From positions 434,001 to 498,000 of the forward strand of contig NZ_JACHVP010000001.1 of assembly GCF_014190775.1 (NCBI RefSeq): a stretch of DNA of 64,000 bases, in the 5' to 3' direction. A program made the position numbers and the translations under genes. Positions 40,924-50,370 of the stretch are shown here, piece after piece (position 1 is the first letter of the stretch; each line of letters opens with the position of its first letter). The notes beneath the pieces are model-generated. The model was not told where the DNA came from. It ran no database searches and worked only from the letters and a program-made list of their open reading frames with translations. This stretch comes from Leifsonia aquatica (lineage in GTDB: Bacteria > Actinomycetota > Actinomycetes > Actinomycetales > Microbacteriaceae).

Positions 40924-40984
40924 CGACATTCGTGCCGAATGTCGTGAAAGACGCGCCCGAAGTCGACATTCGGCACGAATGTCG
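40924..40984. repeat. 61-bp double-palindrome intergenic repeat, copy 2
   Basis: Two perfect 21-bp inverted arms (40924-40944 and 40964-40984, cores CGACATTCGTGCCG and CGGCACGAATGTCG) flank a 19-bp spacer starting TGAAAG. Length and layout equal the copy at 13485-13545. It lies between convergent genes and overlaps neither. Confidence 0.9.
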
Positions 40985-40989
40985 GCGCG

Positions 40990-41391
40990 CTACTTGCGGC
41001 GGTCGTTGGTCCCGTACAGCGCCACCGCGATCAGCAGCGGCTGGAACGCGAGCCGGATCAGCCGCTTGCGGTCGGTGTCGAGGCCGAACGCGCTGCGGTG
41101 GTGCTGCCACTGCGACACGTTGCCGGGGAACACGGCGGCGAAGAACGCCGCGGCGATCCAGCCGACGGTGCTCCGGCTGGCGAGTCCCTTCCGCTGCGGG
41201 GTGACGGCGAGCGCGGTCCCGAGCGCGATCTCGACGACGCCGGAGGCGAGCACGGTCGTGTCCGCGTCGAGCGGGACGAAGTCCGGCACCTGGGCCTGGA
41301 AGTCCTTGCGGGCGAAGGTGAGGTGGCTCACCCCGGCGAAGACCAGGCCGGCCCCGAGGAGGATGCGGGCGGTGGTGCGGGCGGCGCTCAT
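40990..41391 (-). CDS. DoxX family membrane protein
   Basis: A 133-residue protein with four membrane segments and the DoxX/DoxD-like opening ARILLGAGLVFAGVSHLTFAR. It then has FVPLDADTTVLASGVVEIALGTALAV and WIAAAFFAAVFPGNVSQW. DoxX-like proteins act in redox or oxidative stress at the membrane. The ATG at 41391 is chosen because it begins directly before the first helix. A G-rich repeat lies upstream on the other strand. It has no operon partners, and converges on the TetR gene across the 61-bp repeat. Confidence 0.85.
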   Translation of the reverse strand: MSAARTTARILLGAGLVFAGVSHLTFARKDFQAQVPDFVPLDADTTVLASGVVEIALGTALAVTPQRKGLASRSTVGWIAAAFFAAVFPGNVSQWQHHRSAFGLDTDRKRLIRLAFQPLLIAVALYGTNDRRK

Positions 41392-41405
41392 GCGGCCGCG
41401 TTCTG

Positions 41406-41457
41406 GGCGGCGGAGGCGGCGGAGGTGGTGGAGGTGGTGGAGGCGCGGGAGGCGGAG
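41406..41457 (+). repeat. G-rich GGAGGTGGT-type repeat
   Basis: About 50 bases on the plus strand consist of GG doublets every one to two bases, with GGAGGTGGT occurring twice in tandem. It could form a two-tier G-quadruplex. It lies between the DoxX start and the HAIR box of the Clp gene. Confidence 0.6.
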
Positions 41458-41560
41458 CTGCGTCGAGTCATACCCCGATGCAACGCCTTCCGTGCGTTCT
41501 CTGCAAGCGGACAGGATCACGGGCGTGCTCCCGGAATATCCTCCCGCCGGTTTCGTTGAA

Positions 41561-41581
41561 CTTGAGTGCACATCACTCAAC
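41561..41581 (+). promoter_or_regulatory. HAIR box (HspR binding site)
   Basis: CTTGAGT-GCACATC-ACTCAAC matches the actinobacterial HAIR consensus CTTGAGT-N7-ACTCAAG at all but the last base. It ends 19 bases before the GTG of the Clp ATPase gene. HspR-DnaK represses heat-shock genes through this site. No hspR gene is in the window. Confidence 0.88.
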
Positions 41582-41600
41582 TTTAGAAACAGGAGATCAC

Positions 41601-44144
41601 GTGCCCGAGAACTTCACTCCGGAGAGCGGCGGAAACGGCTCGTTCGACGAGTTCCTGGCCCGCTACCTCGCGGGTGAGCGTGCGCGCGCCGCGCGCTCGA
41701 TCGACATCAGCCGGTTCTTGAGCCGGCGCACGCAGGAGATCCTCGCCGAGGCGGGCCGCTTCGCTCTGGAGCACGGCCACCGCGAGCTGGACGCCCTGCA
41801 CATCCTGCGCGTCATGGCGGGCGAGGAGCCGGCCGCCGACGCGATGCGCGGCATCGGGGTCGACCCGGCACGCGTCGTGCTCGCGGCCGAGCAGCGCCTC
41901 CCTGCGTCGGGCGAGATGGTGGATGCGGACGCCGCCTCCATCACGACCTCCGCCCAGCGCGCCCTCTTCCACGCGTACCAGGTCGCCCGTGCCTCCGGAT
42001 CGACGTACATCGACCCCGAGCACCTCTTCTTCGCGCTCGTGATCGGCCAGGACGCCCCCGCCGGGCAGGTCCTGCAGGCCGCCGGCGTGACCGCGGACGC
42101 CCTCACCAACGCCATGCGCCAGACCGCCACGGTCGGCGCCGGCGGGATGGGCGAGCCCGAGGCCGCCGAGGACGAGTCCGACACCCCAATGCTCGACCGT
42201 TTCGGCACCGACCTGACCGAGCTCGCCCGCGAGGGCCGGCTCGACCCGGTCGTCGGCCGGCTCGACGAGATCGAGCAGACCATCGAGATCCTCTCCCGCC
42301 GCACCAAGAACAACCCGGTGCTGGTCGGCGAGGCCGGCGTCGGCAAGACCGCGATCGTGGAGGGCCTGGCCCGCGCGATCGTCGCCGGCGACGTCCCCGA
42401 GCAGCTGCAGGACAAGAAGGTCGTCACGCTCGACCTGGCCGGGATGGTCGCGGGCACCCGCTACCGCGGCGACTTCGAGGAGCGCCTCACCGCGCTCATG
42501 GACGAGATCAGCGCGGGGACCGACGAGCTGATCGTCTTCATCGACGAGCTGCACACCGTGGTCGGCGCCGGAGGCTCCGGAGAGTCCGGCGGCATGGACG
42601 CGGGCAACATCCTGAAGCCCCGCCTGGCGCGCGGCGACCTGCACCTGGTCGGCGCGACGACGCTCAAGGAGTACCGCCGCATCGAGAAGGACCCGGCGCT
42701 CGAGCGCCGCTTCCAGCCGGTGACCGTCGGCGAGCCCAGCGTCGAGGACGCGGTGCTCATCCTGCAGGGCCTGCGCGGCGCCTACGAGGAGCACCACGGC
42801 GTGCGTTACACGGACGACGCCCTGCGCGCCGCCGTCGAGCTCTCCGACCGGTACGTCTCCGACCGCTTCCTGCCCGACAAGGCCATCGACCTGATCGACC
42901 AGGCCGGCGCGCGACTGCGCCTGTCGCTGGGCAAGCGGGTGGATGCGTCCGAGCTGATGCAGAAGCTCGCGACCCTGGAGTCCGAGAAGAACTCCGCCGT
43001 CGCCGGCGAGCACTACGAGGAGGCGTCGCGCCTGCGCGACGAGATCGAGACCGTCCAGCACTCCCTCGACGAGCTCGGCCGCGCCCCGCGGCCCGACGCG
43101 GTCGTGGGCGAGCCCGAGATCGCGGGCATCGTCTCCCGCGCCACCGGCATCCCGGTGTCGCGCATCGGCGATGCCGACCGCGAGCGCCTGGCCCGGCTGG
43201 AGGCCGAGCTGCACGAGCGGGTCATCGGCCAGGAGGACGCGGTCACCGCGGTCGCCAAGGCCGTGCGTCGCAACCGCACCGGGCTCGGCGACGAGCGCCG
43301 CCCCGTCGGCAGCTTCCTCTTCCTCGGACCCACTGGCGTCGGCAAGACCGAGCTGGCGAAGTCCCTGGCCGGGTCGCTCTTCGGCGACGAGAAGGCCATG
43401 CTCCGCTTCGACATGAGCGAGTTCGGCGAGCGCCACACGGTCGCCCGCCTGGTCGGCGCCCCTCCCGGGTACGTCGGCTACGACGAGGCCGGCCAGCTCA
43501 CCGAGCGCGTGCGCCGCAACCCGTACTCGGTCGTGCTGTTCGACGAGATCGAGAAGGCCCACCCCGACGTCTTCAACCTGCTGCTGCAGGTCCTCGACGA
43601 CGGACGCCTGACCGACGGTCAGGGCCGCACGGTCGACTTCCGCAACACGGTCGTCATCATGACCTCCAACCTCGGGTCGGAGTTCCTCGCCTCCCGCAGC
43701 GGAGCCCTCGGCTTCGTCGCACCGGGCGCGGACGGCTTCTCCTCTGAGAAGGACCTGCGCGACCGCGTCATGGGCAAGCTGCGCGAGGCGATGCGGCCCG
43801 AGTTCCTCAACCGCATCGACGAGATCGTGCTCTTCCGCAAGCTGGACGCGGAGCAGCTGCGGTCGATCGTGCGCCTGCTGCTGACCGCCACCGAGCACCG
43901 CCTGGCCTCCCGCGGCATCGCGTTCGAGACCACCGAGGCGGCCGTCGAGTGGATCGCCGACGCGGGCTACGAGCCCGAGTACGGCGCCCGCCCGCTGCGC
44001 CGCGTCATCCAGCGCGAGGTGGACGACCGCGTGGCCGACCTGATGGTCACCGGCGAGGTCGCCGAGGGTGGCACCGTGGTGGTGGATGCCGTGGAGGGCG
44101 AGCTGCGCGTGAGCGCGCGGGCCGTCTTCGCCGCGGCCGCCTGA
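41601..44144 (+). CDS. ClpC-like AAA+ chaperone/protease ATPase, HspR-regulated
   Basis: An 847-residue Hsp100 protein. A Clp-N domain covers about 40-185. The first AAA module has Walker A GEAGVGKT at 243-250 and Walker B VFIDELH. A UVR-like segment lies near 475-500 ([17 protein letters not shown]). The second AAA module has [21 protein letters not shown] and an LGF tripeptide ([10 protein letters not shown]) where ClpC proteins dock ClpP. The UVR segment and LGF argue for ClpC over ClpB, which has a long coiled-coil middle domain. The GTG has AGGAGA upstream. The HAIR box shows heat-shock control, which is more usual for clpB; it may be a second ClpC. Confidence 0.92.
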   Translation: MPENFTPESGGNGSFDEFLARYLAGERARAARSIDISRFLSRRTQEILAEAGRFALEHGHRELDALHILRVMAGEEPAADAMRGIGVDPARVVLAAEQRLPASGEMVDADAASITTSAQRALFHAYQVARASGSTYIDPEHLFFALVIGQDAPAGQVLQAAGVTADALTNAMRQTATVGAGGMGEPEAAEDESDTPMLDRFGTDLTELAREGRLDPVVGRLDEIEQTIEILSRRTKNNPVLVGEAGVGKTAIVEGLARAIVAGDVPEQLQDKKVVTLDLAGMVAGTRYRGDFEERLTALMDEISAGTDELIVFIDELHTVVGAGGSGESGGMDAGNILKPRLARGDLHLVGATTLKEYRRIEKDPALERRFQPVTVGEPSVEDAVLILQGLRGAYEEHHGVRYTDDALRAAVELSDRYVSDRFLPDKAIDLIDQAGARLRLSLGKRVDASELMQKLATLESEKNSAVAGEHYEEASRLRDEIETVQHSLDELGRAPRPDAVVGEPEIAGIVSRATGIPVSRIGDADRERLARLEAELHERVIGQEDAVTAVAKAVRRNRTGLGDERRPVGSFLFLGPTGVGKTELAKSLAGSLFGDEKAMLRFDMSEFGERHTVARLVGAPPGYVGYDEAGQLTERVRRNPYSVVLFDEIEKAHPDVFNLLLQVLDDGRLTDGQGRTVDFRNTVVIMTSNLGSEFLASRSGALGFVAPGADGFSSEKDLRDRVMGKLREAMRPEFLNRIDEIVLFRKLDAEQLRSIVRLLLTATEHRLASRGIAFETTEAAVEWIADAGYEPEYGARPLRRVIQREVDDRVADLMVTGEVAEGGTVVVDAVEGELRVSARAVFAAAA

Positions 44145-44188
44145 TCCGGACTCCCGCACCCCGCACCCCGCACCAAACGAATAGTCAC

Positions 44189-44224
44189 AACACGCCGCGT
44201 CCGCTTCTGCGGGCGCGGCGTGTT
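44189..44224. terminator. Bidirectional hairpin terminator between clp and LacI genes
   Basis: AACACGCCGCG-T-CCGC (44189-44204) pairs with GCGG-G-CGCGGCGTGTT (44209-44224) around a TTCT loop, with one G-T contact. It sits between the stops of two convergent genes. Confidence 0.8.
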
Positions 44225-44239
44225 GCGTCTGATGGATGG

Positions 44240-45154
44240 CTACGCCGACTCCCGCACGACCACGCGGGAACCCGTGGTCGGCTCCGCGACCGGCTCCAGG
44301 CCGATCGCGACCCGCGCCGCGTGCGCGCCGAGCCGCTCCGCCTCCACGTGCACCGTGGTCAGCGCGGGCGCCCACAGCGCCCCGTACTCGCTGTCGCCGA
44401 AGCCGATCACCGCGAGGTCGCCGGGGGCGGCCAGCCCGAGCGTCGGCAGCGCCGAGAGGATGGCGAGCGCCGTCTCGTCGTCGACGGCCGCGATGGCCGT
44501 GACCTCGGGATGCCGCTGCCGCAGCTCCGCGATCGCGCGGGCCGTGGAGTCGCGGTCGCTCCCGGTCGTGACGACTCCGGCCGCGGTGAGGCCGAGACGC
44601 GCGGCCGCCTGCCCGAGGTGCGGTAGCCGGTCGTGCGGAACGTCGGAGTGCGGACCCGGCGCCCCGAACGCGACCACCGCGTGCCCGCGGTCGCGCAGGT
44701 GCGCGAGCTGGGTGAGCGCGTGCGACGCCAGCCCGTAGACCCAGCCGCCCTCGGGAGCTGCCGGGTTCACGTGCCGGAACGGTCCGGAGATGTCGACGAC
44801 GGCGCGCGGCGAGACCGCCGCGATCGCCGACTGCAGCGCGCGGTCGTGGGTGCCGTGCTGCACCAGGAGGCTGTGGTCGTGGGCGGCGAGCTCCGTGCTC
44901 ATCCCGAGGATGAAGCCCTCCAGGATCGGGCCGCCGCGCCGTGCGCCCACGTCGAGGAGCACGACGCGCGACGTGCCCTCGCGCAGAGCCCGCGCGACTC
45001 CGTGCGGCACGTAACCCAGGGCGCGCGCCGCCTCCCGCACCCGCTCCTGCGTCTCGGGCCGGATCACCTGGCCAGGCGTGCGGTTGAGCACGAAGCTGAC
45101 CGTCGCGGGGGAGACGCCGCTCGCCCGCGCGACCTCCTTGATCGTCACGCTCAC
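44240..45154 (-). CDS. LacI family transcriptional regulator
   Basis: A 304-residue repressor. Residues 1-50 hold the LacI helix-turn-helix (TIKEVARASGVSPATVSFVL, then ERVREAARALGYVPH). The periplasmic-binding-protein-like sensor follows, with AIAAVDDETALAILSALPTLGL and LAVIGFGDSEYGALWAPALTTV. It is shorter than the usual 330-345 residues. The GTG start follows a TAGGAT -10 box by 6 bases, so the message is probably leaderless. It is divergent from a zinc alcohol dehydrogenase gene and shares palindromes with it. Confidence 0.92.
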   Translation of the reverse strand: MSVTIKEVARASGVSPATVSFVLNRTPGQVIRPETQERVREAARALGYVPHGVARALREGTSRVVLLDVGARRGGPILEGFILGMSTELAAHDHSLLVQHGTHDRALQSAIAAVSPRAVVDISGPFRHVNPAAPEGGWVYGLASHALTQLAHLRDRGHAVVAFGAPGPHSDVPHDRLPHLGQAAARLGLTAAGVVTTGSDRDSTARAIAELRQRHPEVTAIAAVDDETALAILSALPTLGLAAPGDLAVIGFGDSEYGALWAPALTTVHVEAERLGAHAARVAIGLEPVAEPTTGSRVVVRESA

Positions 45155-45160
45155 GGGCCG

Positions 45161-45208
45161 ATCCTAACGTGCACTAATTCGATTTAGTAACTACGGTTAC
45201 CAGAACCG
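45161..45208. promoter_or_regulatory. LacI-gene promoter and overlapping palindromes
   Basis: On the minus strand the LacI -10 TAGGAT lies at 45166-45161. ACTAA-N6-TTAGT (45173-45188), GTAAC-TACG-GTTAC (45187-45200) and CGGTT-ACCAG-AACCG (45194-45208) overlap in tandem within the divergent gap. Any of them may be the LacI-type operator; the first lies between the -35 and -10 of the regulator gene. Confidence 0.6.
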
Positions 45209-45224
45209 ATCGAAGGAGCATGCA

Positions 45225-46241
45225 GTGAAATCCATCCGAGTCACCGGTGTCGACACCAACGAGTGGGTCGACATCGAGAAGCCGACCGCGGGACCCGCCG
45301 ACGTCCTGCTCGCGATCAAGGCGTGCGGGATCTGCGGCTCCGATGCCATGTACTCGCACTTCGGCGGCATCCCGCCCCGGCAGGGTGCGACCCCGCTCGG
45401 GCACGAGCCGGCCGCCGAGGTCGTCGAGGTCGGAGCCGACGTTCAGGGCATCAGCGTCGGCGACCACGTCGTCATCGACACGATGGCCTTCACCGACGGG
45501 CTCCTCGGCTCGGGCGGCGAGCAGGGCGCCCTCTCGGAGTTCGTCCTGGTCCGGGATGCGGTGCTCGGCCGCCAGCTGCGCGTGATCCCGAAGGACATCC
45601 CGTGGGACGTCGCCGCGCTCAACGAGCCGATGGCCGTCGCCTATCACGCCGTCAACCGCACCGCCCCGCAGGACGGCGACAAAGTCGTCATCTTCGGCGC
45701 CGGCCCCATCGGTCTGGGCGCTCTGCTCGGCTACCGCCGCCGCGGCGCGTCGCACATCGTGGTGGTCGACATCCTCCCCACCCGCCTGGAGAAGGCGCTC
45801 GAGATCGGCGCCGACGCCGTGATCAACTCCGCCGAGGAGGACCTCGCCGCGCGCCTCGTCGAACTGCACGGCGACGCCGCCACCGCCATGGTTCGTGGCG
45901 TCCGCCCCGGCACCGACATCTACCTCGACGCCGCCGGTGTCGGCTCCATCCCGCAGGCCGTGGCCGGCTTCGCCAAGCACGGTGCGACGCTCGGCATCGT
46001 CGCCGTGCACAAGCGCCCGGTCGAGCTCGACTTCGGCGGCATCCTGCCGACCGAGCTGACGATCGTCTGGTCGATGGGCTACCCGACCGAGATCTTCGAG
46101 GTCACCGACGACATCATCGAGAACTGGCAGAAGTACGCGCTGATCATCAGCGACCGCCTGCCGTTCGAGAAGGCCCTCGACGCCCTCGCGCTGGCGGCGA
46201 CGCCCGGTGCGGCCGACAAGGTGACGGTCGTCTTCGACTGA
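45225..46241 (+). CDS. Zinc-type alcohol/sorbitol dehydrogenase, LacI-controlled
   Basis: A 338-residue medium-chain dehydrogenase. The catalytic zinc residues are in ACGICGSDAM and GHEPAAEV; the cofactor motif is FGAGPIGLGALLG near residue 150. The loop that normally carries four cysteines for a structural zinc instead reads DTMAFTDGLLGSGGEQGAL, so the structural zinc is absent, as in some polyol dehydrogenases. The GTG has AAGGAG upstream. It is divergent from a LacI regulator gene, which suggests induction by a sugar or polyol. Confidence 0.9.
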   Translation: MKSIRVTGVDTNEWVDIEKPTAGPADVLLAIKACGICGSDAMYSHFGGIPPRQGATPLGHEPAAEVVEVGADVQGISVGDHVVIDTMAFTDGLLGSGGEQGALSEFVLVRDAVLGRQLRVIPKDIPWDVAALNEPMAVAYHAVNRTAPQDGDKVVIFGAGPIGLGALLGYRRRGASHIVVVDILPTRLEKALEIGADAVINSAEEDLAARLVELHGDAATAMVRGVRPGTDIYLDAAGVGSIPQAVAGFAKHGATLGIVAVHKRPVELDFGGILPTELTIVWSMGYPTEIFEVTDDIIENWQKYALIISDRLPFEKALDALALAATPGAADKVTVVFD

Positions 46242-46340
46242 GGCGGGGCGGGGTGGAGGGAGACCGCTTCCTGTACATCTCCAAACCTCCCTTCACCTCG
46301 CACCGACCGATTCCACAGGCCGGGTTGGAAGCGTAGACGG

Positions 46341-48866
46341 GTGTCTACTCCCGATCCGAACCGTCCGCCGCTGATCGACCGCATCCTGGCGCCGGTCCAG
46401 CGGCTCGAGCCGCGCATGCCGCGCACCCGGGGCCGCGCGATCTGGCAGTTCCTGGGCTTCACGCTCGTCGCGGCCGTGCTCAGCTCGCTCTTCGTTCTTC
46501 CGGGTTTCCTGGGAACGGGCGTCGCAGCGGCCGCGGGCATCTCCGACTTCAACGCGCTGCCCGCGAACCTTCAGATCCAGCAGTTCGCGCAGAACTCGAC
46601 CGTGTACGCGAAGCAGGGCGGCCAGGACGTGCCGATCGCCACGTTCTACGCGCAGAACCGGCAGGACGTGACCTGGGACGCGGTCTCGCAGAACGTGAAG
46701 GACGCGGTGGTCGCGGCCGAGGACCCGCGGTTCTACTCCGAGGGCGCGGTGGATGTGCTGGGCACCGTGCGCGGTGCGCTGGCGACCGTGGTGGGCGGCG
46801 ACGTGCAGGGCGGCTCGTCGATCACCCAGCAGTACGTCAAGAACGTCGAGGTCGAGAAGTGCGAAGCGCTGACCGACGCGAAGAAGGTGCAGGCCTGCTA
46901 CGACGACGCGGCCGGGCAGACCCTCCAGCGCAAGGTGCAGGAGATGCGCTACGCGGTGGGGCTGGAGAAGAAGTACAGCAAGAAGGACATCCTGATGGGG
47001 TACCTGAACGTCGTCGGGTTCGGCGGTCAGGTGTACGGCATCCAGTCGGCTGCGCACTACTACTTCGGCGTCGACGCGAACAACCTGACGCTGGCGCAGG
47101 CCGCGACGCTGGTCGCGATCGTCAACAACCCGTCCAACCTCCGCATCGACGAGCCCGACAGCAAGACCAACGGCGCAGCGAACGGATACAAGCTGACGAA
47201 GGCGCGGCGCGACTACGTGCTCGACCGGATGTACGTGAACCACAAGATCACGGCGGCCGACCGCGACGCGGCGAAGAAGACGCCCGTCACGCCGACCGTG
47301 ACGCCCACGACCTCGGGATGCGCGGCCGCGCAGCAGTACAACGCCGCGTTCTTCTGCGACTACGTGCGCGACACCATCCTGAACGACCCCGCCTACGGCG
47401 CGACCAGCGACGACCGCTGGGCGACCCTCAACCGCGGCGGCCTCAAGATCTACACGACGCTGAACCTCGACCTCCAATCGGTCGCGCAGCAGTCGCTGAG
47501 CAACTACATCCCCGCGTCGAAGGCCGGCATCGACCTGGGCGCGTCCAACGTCTCGGTCGAGCTCGGCACCGGCCGCATCGTCACGATGGTGCAGAACCGC
47601 GCCTTCAACAACACGGACCAACCCGTCGACGGCACGACGGCGGTGAACTACAACACCGACGAGGCGTACGGAGGCTCGTCGGGCTTCCAGACGGGCTCCA
47701 CGTTCAAGGCGTTCGACCTGGCGGCGTGGCTGGAGGCCGGGCACAGCCTGTACGAGAGCGTGAACGCCTCGCAGCACACGTTCCCGATGTCCGACTTCAC
47801 GAGCACCTGCGGCGACATCTCCGGACCGTCCTGGCAGGTCGCGAACGACGAGGGGTCGGCGAGCCGGCTCTCCGTGATGTCGGCGACGGCGGAGTCGGTG
47901 AACACGGCCTTCGCGATGATGGCGACGAAGGTCGACCTCTGCTCCATCCTGAACGCGGCGAAGGCTCTCGGCATCCACACCGCGGCCACCGGCGGCACGC
48001 TGAACTCGTACCCGTCGATGATCCTCGGCACCAACGAGGTCGCGCCGCTCACCATGGCGACGGCATACGCGGGCATCGCGAACAACGGCACCGTGTGCAC
48101 GCCCATCGCGATCGACAAGGTCCTCAACGCCGACGGCAGCGCGCACAAGGTGAGCGCCAGCACGTGCACGCAGGGGTTGGACAAGAACGTCGCCGCGGGC
48201 GTCACCTACGCCCTGCAGGGCGTGATGACCGACGGCACCGCCACCAGCGCCAACCCCTGGGACGGCACGCCGGTCATGGGCAAGACGGGCACCACCGACG
48301 ACTCGCTGCAGAACTGGCTGATCACCTCCACCACCAAGGTCGCGCAGGCGACATGGGTGGGCAACGTCTCGGGTCAGACGCCGCTGCGCAGCCTCAGCTT
48401 CAACGGCGTCGGCGGAGGCGACGTGAAGTTCTCGATCGTGAAGCCCATCCAGAAGGCCCTGGACCAGGTCTACGGCGGCGACGACTTCACGGACCCGCAG
48501 GATTCCTCGCTCTACGGCAATCGGGTCACCGTCCCGGATGTCGCCGGCAAGACCCCGGATCAGGCCCAGAAGCTGCTGGAGGCCCTCGGCCTCGACGTCA
48601 CGATCGACCAGACGCCGGTCGCGAGCGGCCAGCCCGCCGGAACCGCCGCGGGCACCGACCCCGCGGCCGGGTCGGCGGTCGAGGGAGGCGCGAGCGTCAC
48701 CATCCAGCTGAGCAGCGGTCAGGCCTCCACGACGCCGACGCCCGGCACGGGAGGGGGATCGACGAGTCAGCCGACCGCGAGCCCGGGAACGGGGAACGGC
48801 AACGGGAACGGCAACAACGGCACCGGCGCGGGGAACGACGACGGCAACGGGAACGGCGGCGGCTGA
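46341..48866 (+). CDS. Class A penicillin-binding protein with PASTA domain
   Basis: An 841-residue bifunctional peptidoglycan synthase. A membrane anchor lies at about 33-60. The glycosyltransferase (GT51) module has Glu127 in AAEDPRFYSEG and GGSSITQQYVKN. The transpeptidase has SxxK at 453-456 (STFK), SVN at 519-521 and KTG at 648-650. A PASTA domain follows at about 730-795 (VPDVAGKTPDQAQKLL), then a Ser/Thr/Pro and Gly/Asn-rich tail ending GNGNGGG. Three Cys pairs in the external part may form disulphides. It builds and cross-links wall glycan outside the membrane. The GTG start has no clear ribosome site. Confidence 0.95.
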   Translation: MSTPDPNRPPLIDRILAPVQRLEPRMPRTRGRAIWQFLGFTLVAAVLSSLFVLPGFLGTGVAAAAGISDFNALPANLQIQQFAQNSTVYAKQGGQDVPIATFYAQNRQDVTWDAVSQNVKDAVVAAEDPRFYSEGAVDVLGTVRGALATVVGGDVQGGSSITQQYVKNVEVEKCEALTDAKKVQACYDDAAGQTLQRKVQEMRYAVGLEKKYSKKDILMGYLNVVGFGGQVYGIQSAAHYYFGVDANNLTLAQAATLVAIVNNPSNLRIDEPDSKTNGAANGYKLTKARRDYVLDRMYVNHKITAADRDAAKKTPVTPTVTPTTSGCAAAQQYNAAFFCDYVRDTILNDPAYGATSDDRWATLNRGGLKIYTTLNLDLQSVAQQSLSNYIPASKAGIDLGASNVSVELGTGRIVTMVQNRAFNNTDQPVDGTTAVNYNTDEAYGGSSGFQTGSTFKAFDLAAWLEAGHSLYESVNASQHTFPMSDFTSTCGDISGPSWQVANDEGSASRLSVMSATAESVNTAFAMMATKVDLCSILNAAKALGIHTAATGGTLNSYPSMILGTNEVAPLTMATAYAGIANNGTVCTPIAIDKVLNADGSAHKVSASTCTQGLDKNVAAGVTYALQGVMTDGTATSANPWDGTPVMGKTGTTDDSLQNWLITSTTKVAQATWVGNVSGQTPLRSLSFNGVGGGDVKFSIVKPIQKALDQVYGGDDFTDPQDSSLYGNRVTVPDVAGKTPDQAQKLLEALGLDVTIDQTPVASGQPAGTAAGTDPAAGSAVEGGASVTIQLSSGQASTTPTPGTGGGSTSQPTASPGTGNGNGNGNNGTGAGNDDGNGNGGG

Positions 48867-48891
48867 CCGACCCGCCCGGCCGGGCCCGCGG

Positions 48892-50316
48892 TCAGCGGAG
48901 GGCGAGCTCCGAGATGATCGCCCGCAGCGCCTCCTCGTCGTCCGCGATGGTGGTCACACGCTGCGGCGCGGCCAGGAGCTCGCGGGTGGCGGCGTCCGCG
49001 TTCGGGACGCTGCCGAGCGCCTCGGCGATCGTCTCGGGGAACTTCTGCGGCTTCGCCGTCTCGAGGACGAGCATCGGCACGCCCGGCTCGATGTGCTCGC
49101 GCGCGACCTTCACGCCGTCCGCGGTGTGCGGGTCCAGGGTGACACCGCAGCGCTCGGAGACGGCGCGGATCGTGGCCAGCCGGTCGGCGTGGGTGCTCGT
49201 CCCGCTCACGATCCCGAATTCGGCGCCGAACCGGTCGAGCTCGGAGGTCAGGTCGAACTCGTCCCGGGCGTCCAGCTCCTGCCACGCGGCTGCGGTCTGC
49301 TCGGCCGAGCGGCCGAGCAGGTCGAAAACGAACCGTTCGAGGTTGGAGGCCCGCGAGACGTCCATCGAGGGGCTCGACGTCACGAAGGTGCGGGCGGCGG
49401 GCCGCGGGCGGTAGTGGCCACTGCGGAAGAAGTCGTCGAGCACGTTGTTCTCGTTCGTGGCGAGCACGAGCTTGCGCACGGGCAGCCCCATGCTGCGGGC
49501 GTAGTGCCCCGAGAGGATGTTGCCGAAGTTGCCGGACGGCACCGCGAACGACACCTCGAAGCCCGTGCGCTCGGCCTCGGGGAGCGCGTCGGTGATCCGC
49601 AGCCACGCCCAGATGTAATAGGCGATCTGCGCCGAGATGCGGCCGAAGTTGATCGAGTTGACGGCGCCGATGCGGTGCTCGCGCTTGAACGCGCCGTCCT
49701 CGGCGATGCGCTTCACGAGGCGCTGGCAGTCGTCGAACGTGCCGTCGACGACGATGTTGTGCACGTTGTCGTCGAGCAGCGAGTACATCTGGGCGCGCTG
49801 GAAGATGCTCATGCGTCCCTGCGGCGAGAGCATGAACACGGAGAGCCGGTCCCGGCCCCGCAGCGCGTACTCGGCGGCCGAGCCGGTGTCGCCGGAGGTG
49901 GCGCCGAGGATGTTGAGGACCTCGCCGCTCTGACCGAGCACGAAGTCGAGTGCCTCACCGAGGAACCGCATCGCCATGTCCTTGAAGGCGAGCGTCGGCC
50001 CTTCGGAGAGGCCGACCAGCGTGATCCCGTCGTCGAGCGCGTGGAGGGGGACGACCTCCTGCGACGCGAAGGCCTCGGGACGGTACGCCGCGTGGCAGAG
50101 CCGGCTGAGGTCGTCGCGGGGGATGTCCGTCGCGAACAGCCCGATCACCTCGGTGGCGAGATCGGCGTAGTCTAGCGGACGCCACTGCTCCAGCACGGCG
50201 GCAGTGAGCTGCGGCAGCTCCTCGGGAACCGCGAGCCCGCCGTCGGGAGCGAGCCCTTCGACGAGGATGTCGCAATACGATCCGAGCCGGCCGCCGCGTG
50301 TGGAGATGTACTGCAC
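48892..50316 (-). CDS. thrC: Threonine synthase
   Basis: A 474-residue PLP enzyme that makes threonine from O-phosphohomoserine. The PLP lysine is Lys112 in GPTLAFKDMAMRF, ILGATSGDTGSAAEY binds the phosphate of the substrate, and VNSINFGRISAQIAYY and VSFAVPSGNFGNILSGHYA are further signatures of the long, fungal/enteric-type threonine synthase. The opening MQYISTRGG is typical of that class. No hom or thrB gene is next to it. It converges on the penicillin-binding protein gene with 25 bases between stops; that gap holds the palindrome GCCCGGCCGGGC. Confidence 0.97.
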   Translation of the reverse strand: MQYISTRGGRLGSYCDILVEGLAPDGGLAVPEELPQLTAAVLEQWRPLDYADLATEVIGLFATDIPRDDLSRLCHAAYRPEAFASQEVVPLHALDDGITLVGLSEGPTLAFKDMAMRFLGEALDFVLGQSGEVLNILGATSGDTGSAAEYALRGRDRLSVFMLSPQGRMSIFQRAQMYSLLDDNVHNIVVDGTFDDCQRLVKRIAEDGAFKREHRIGAVNSINFGRISAQIAYYIWAWLRITDALPEAERTGFEVSFAVPSGNFGNILSGHYARSMGLPVRKLVLATNENNVLDDFFRSGHYRPRPAARTFVTSSPSMDVSRASNLERFVFDLLGRSAEQTAAAWQELDARDEFDLTSELDRFGAEFGIVSGTSTHADRLATIRAVSERCGVTLDPHTADGVKVAREHIEPGVPMLVLETAKPQKFPETIAEALGSVPNADAATRELLAAPQRVTTIADDEEALRAIISELALR

Positions 50317-50370
50317 GTGTCGTTCCCTCGTCCTTCGAGTGTGGATGTGTTTTCAGCCTAGGCGACGCGG

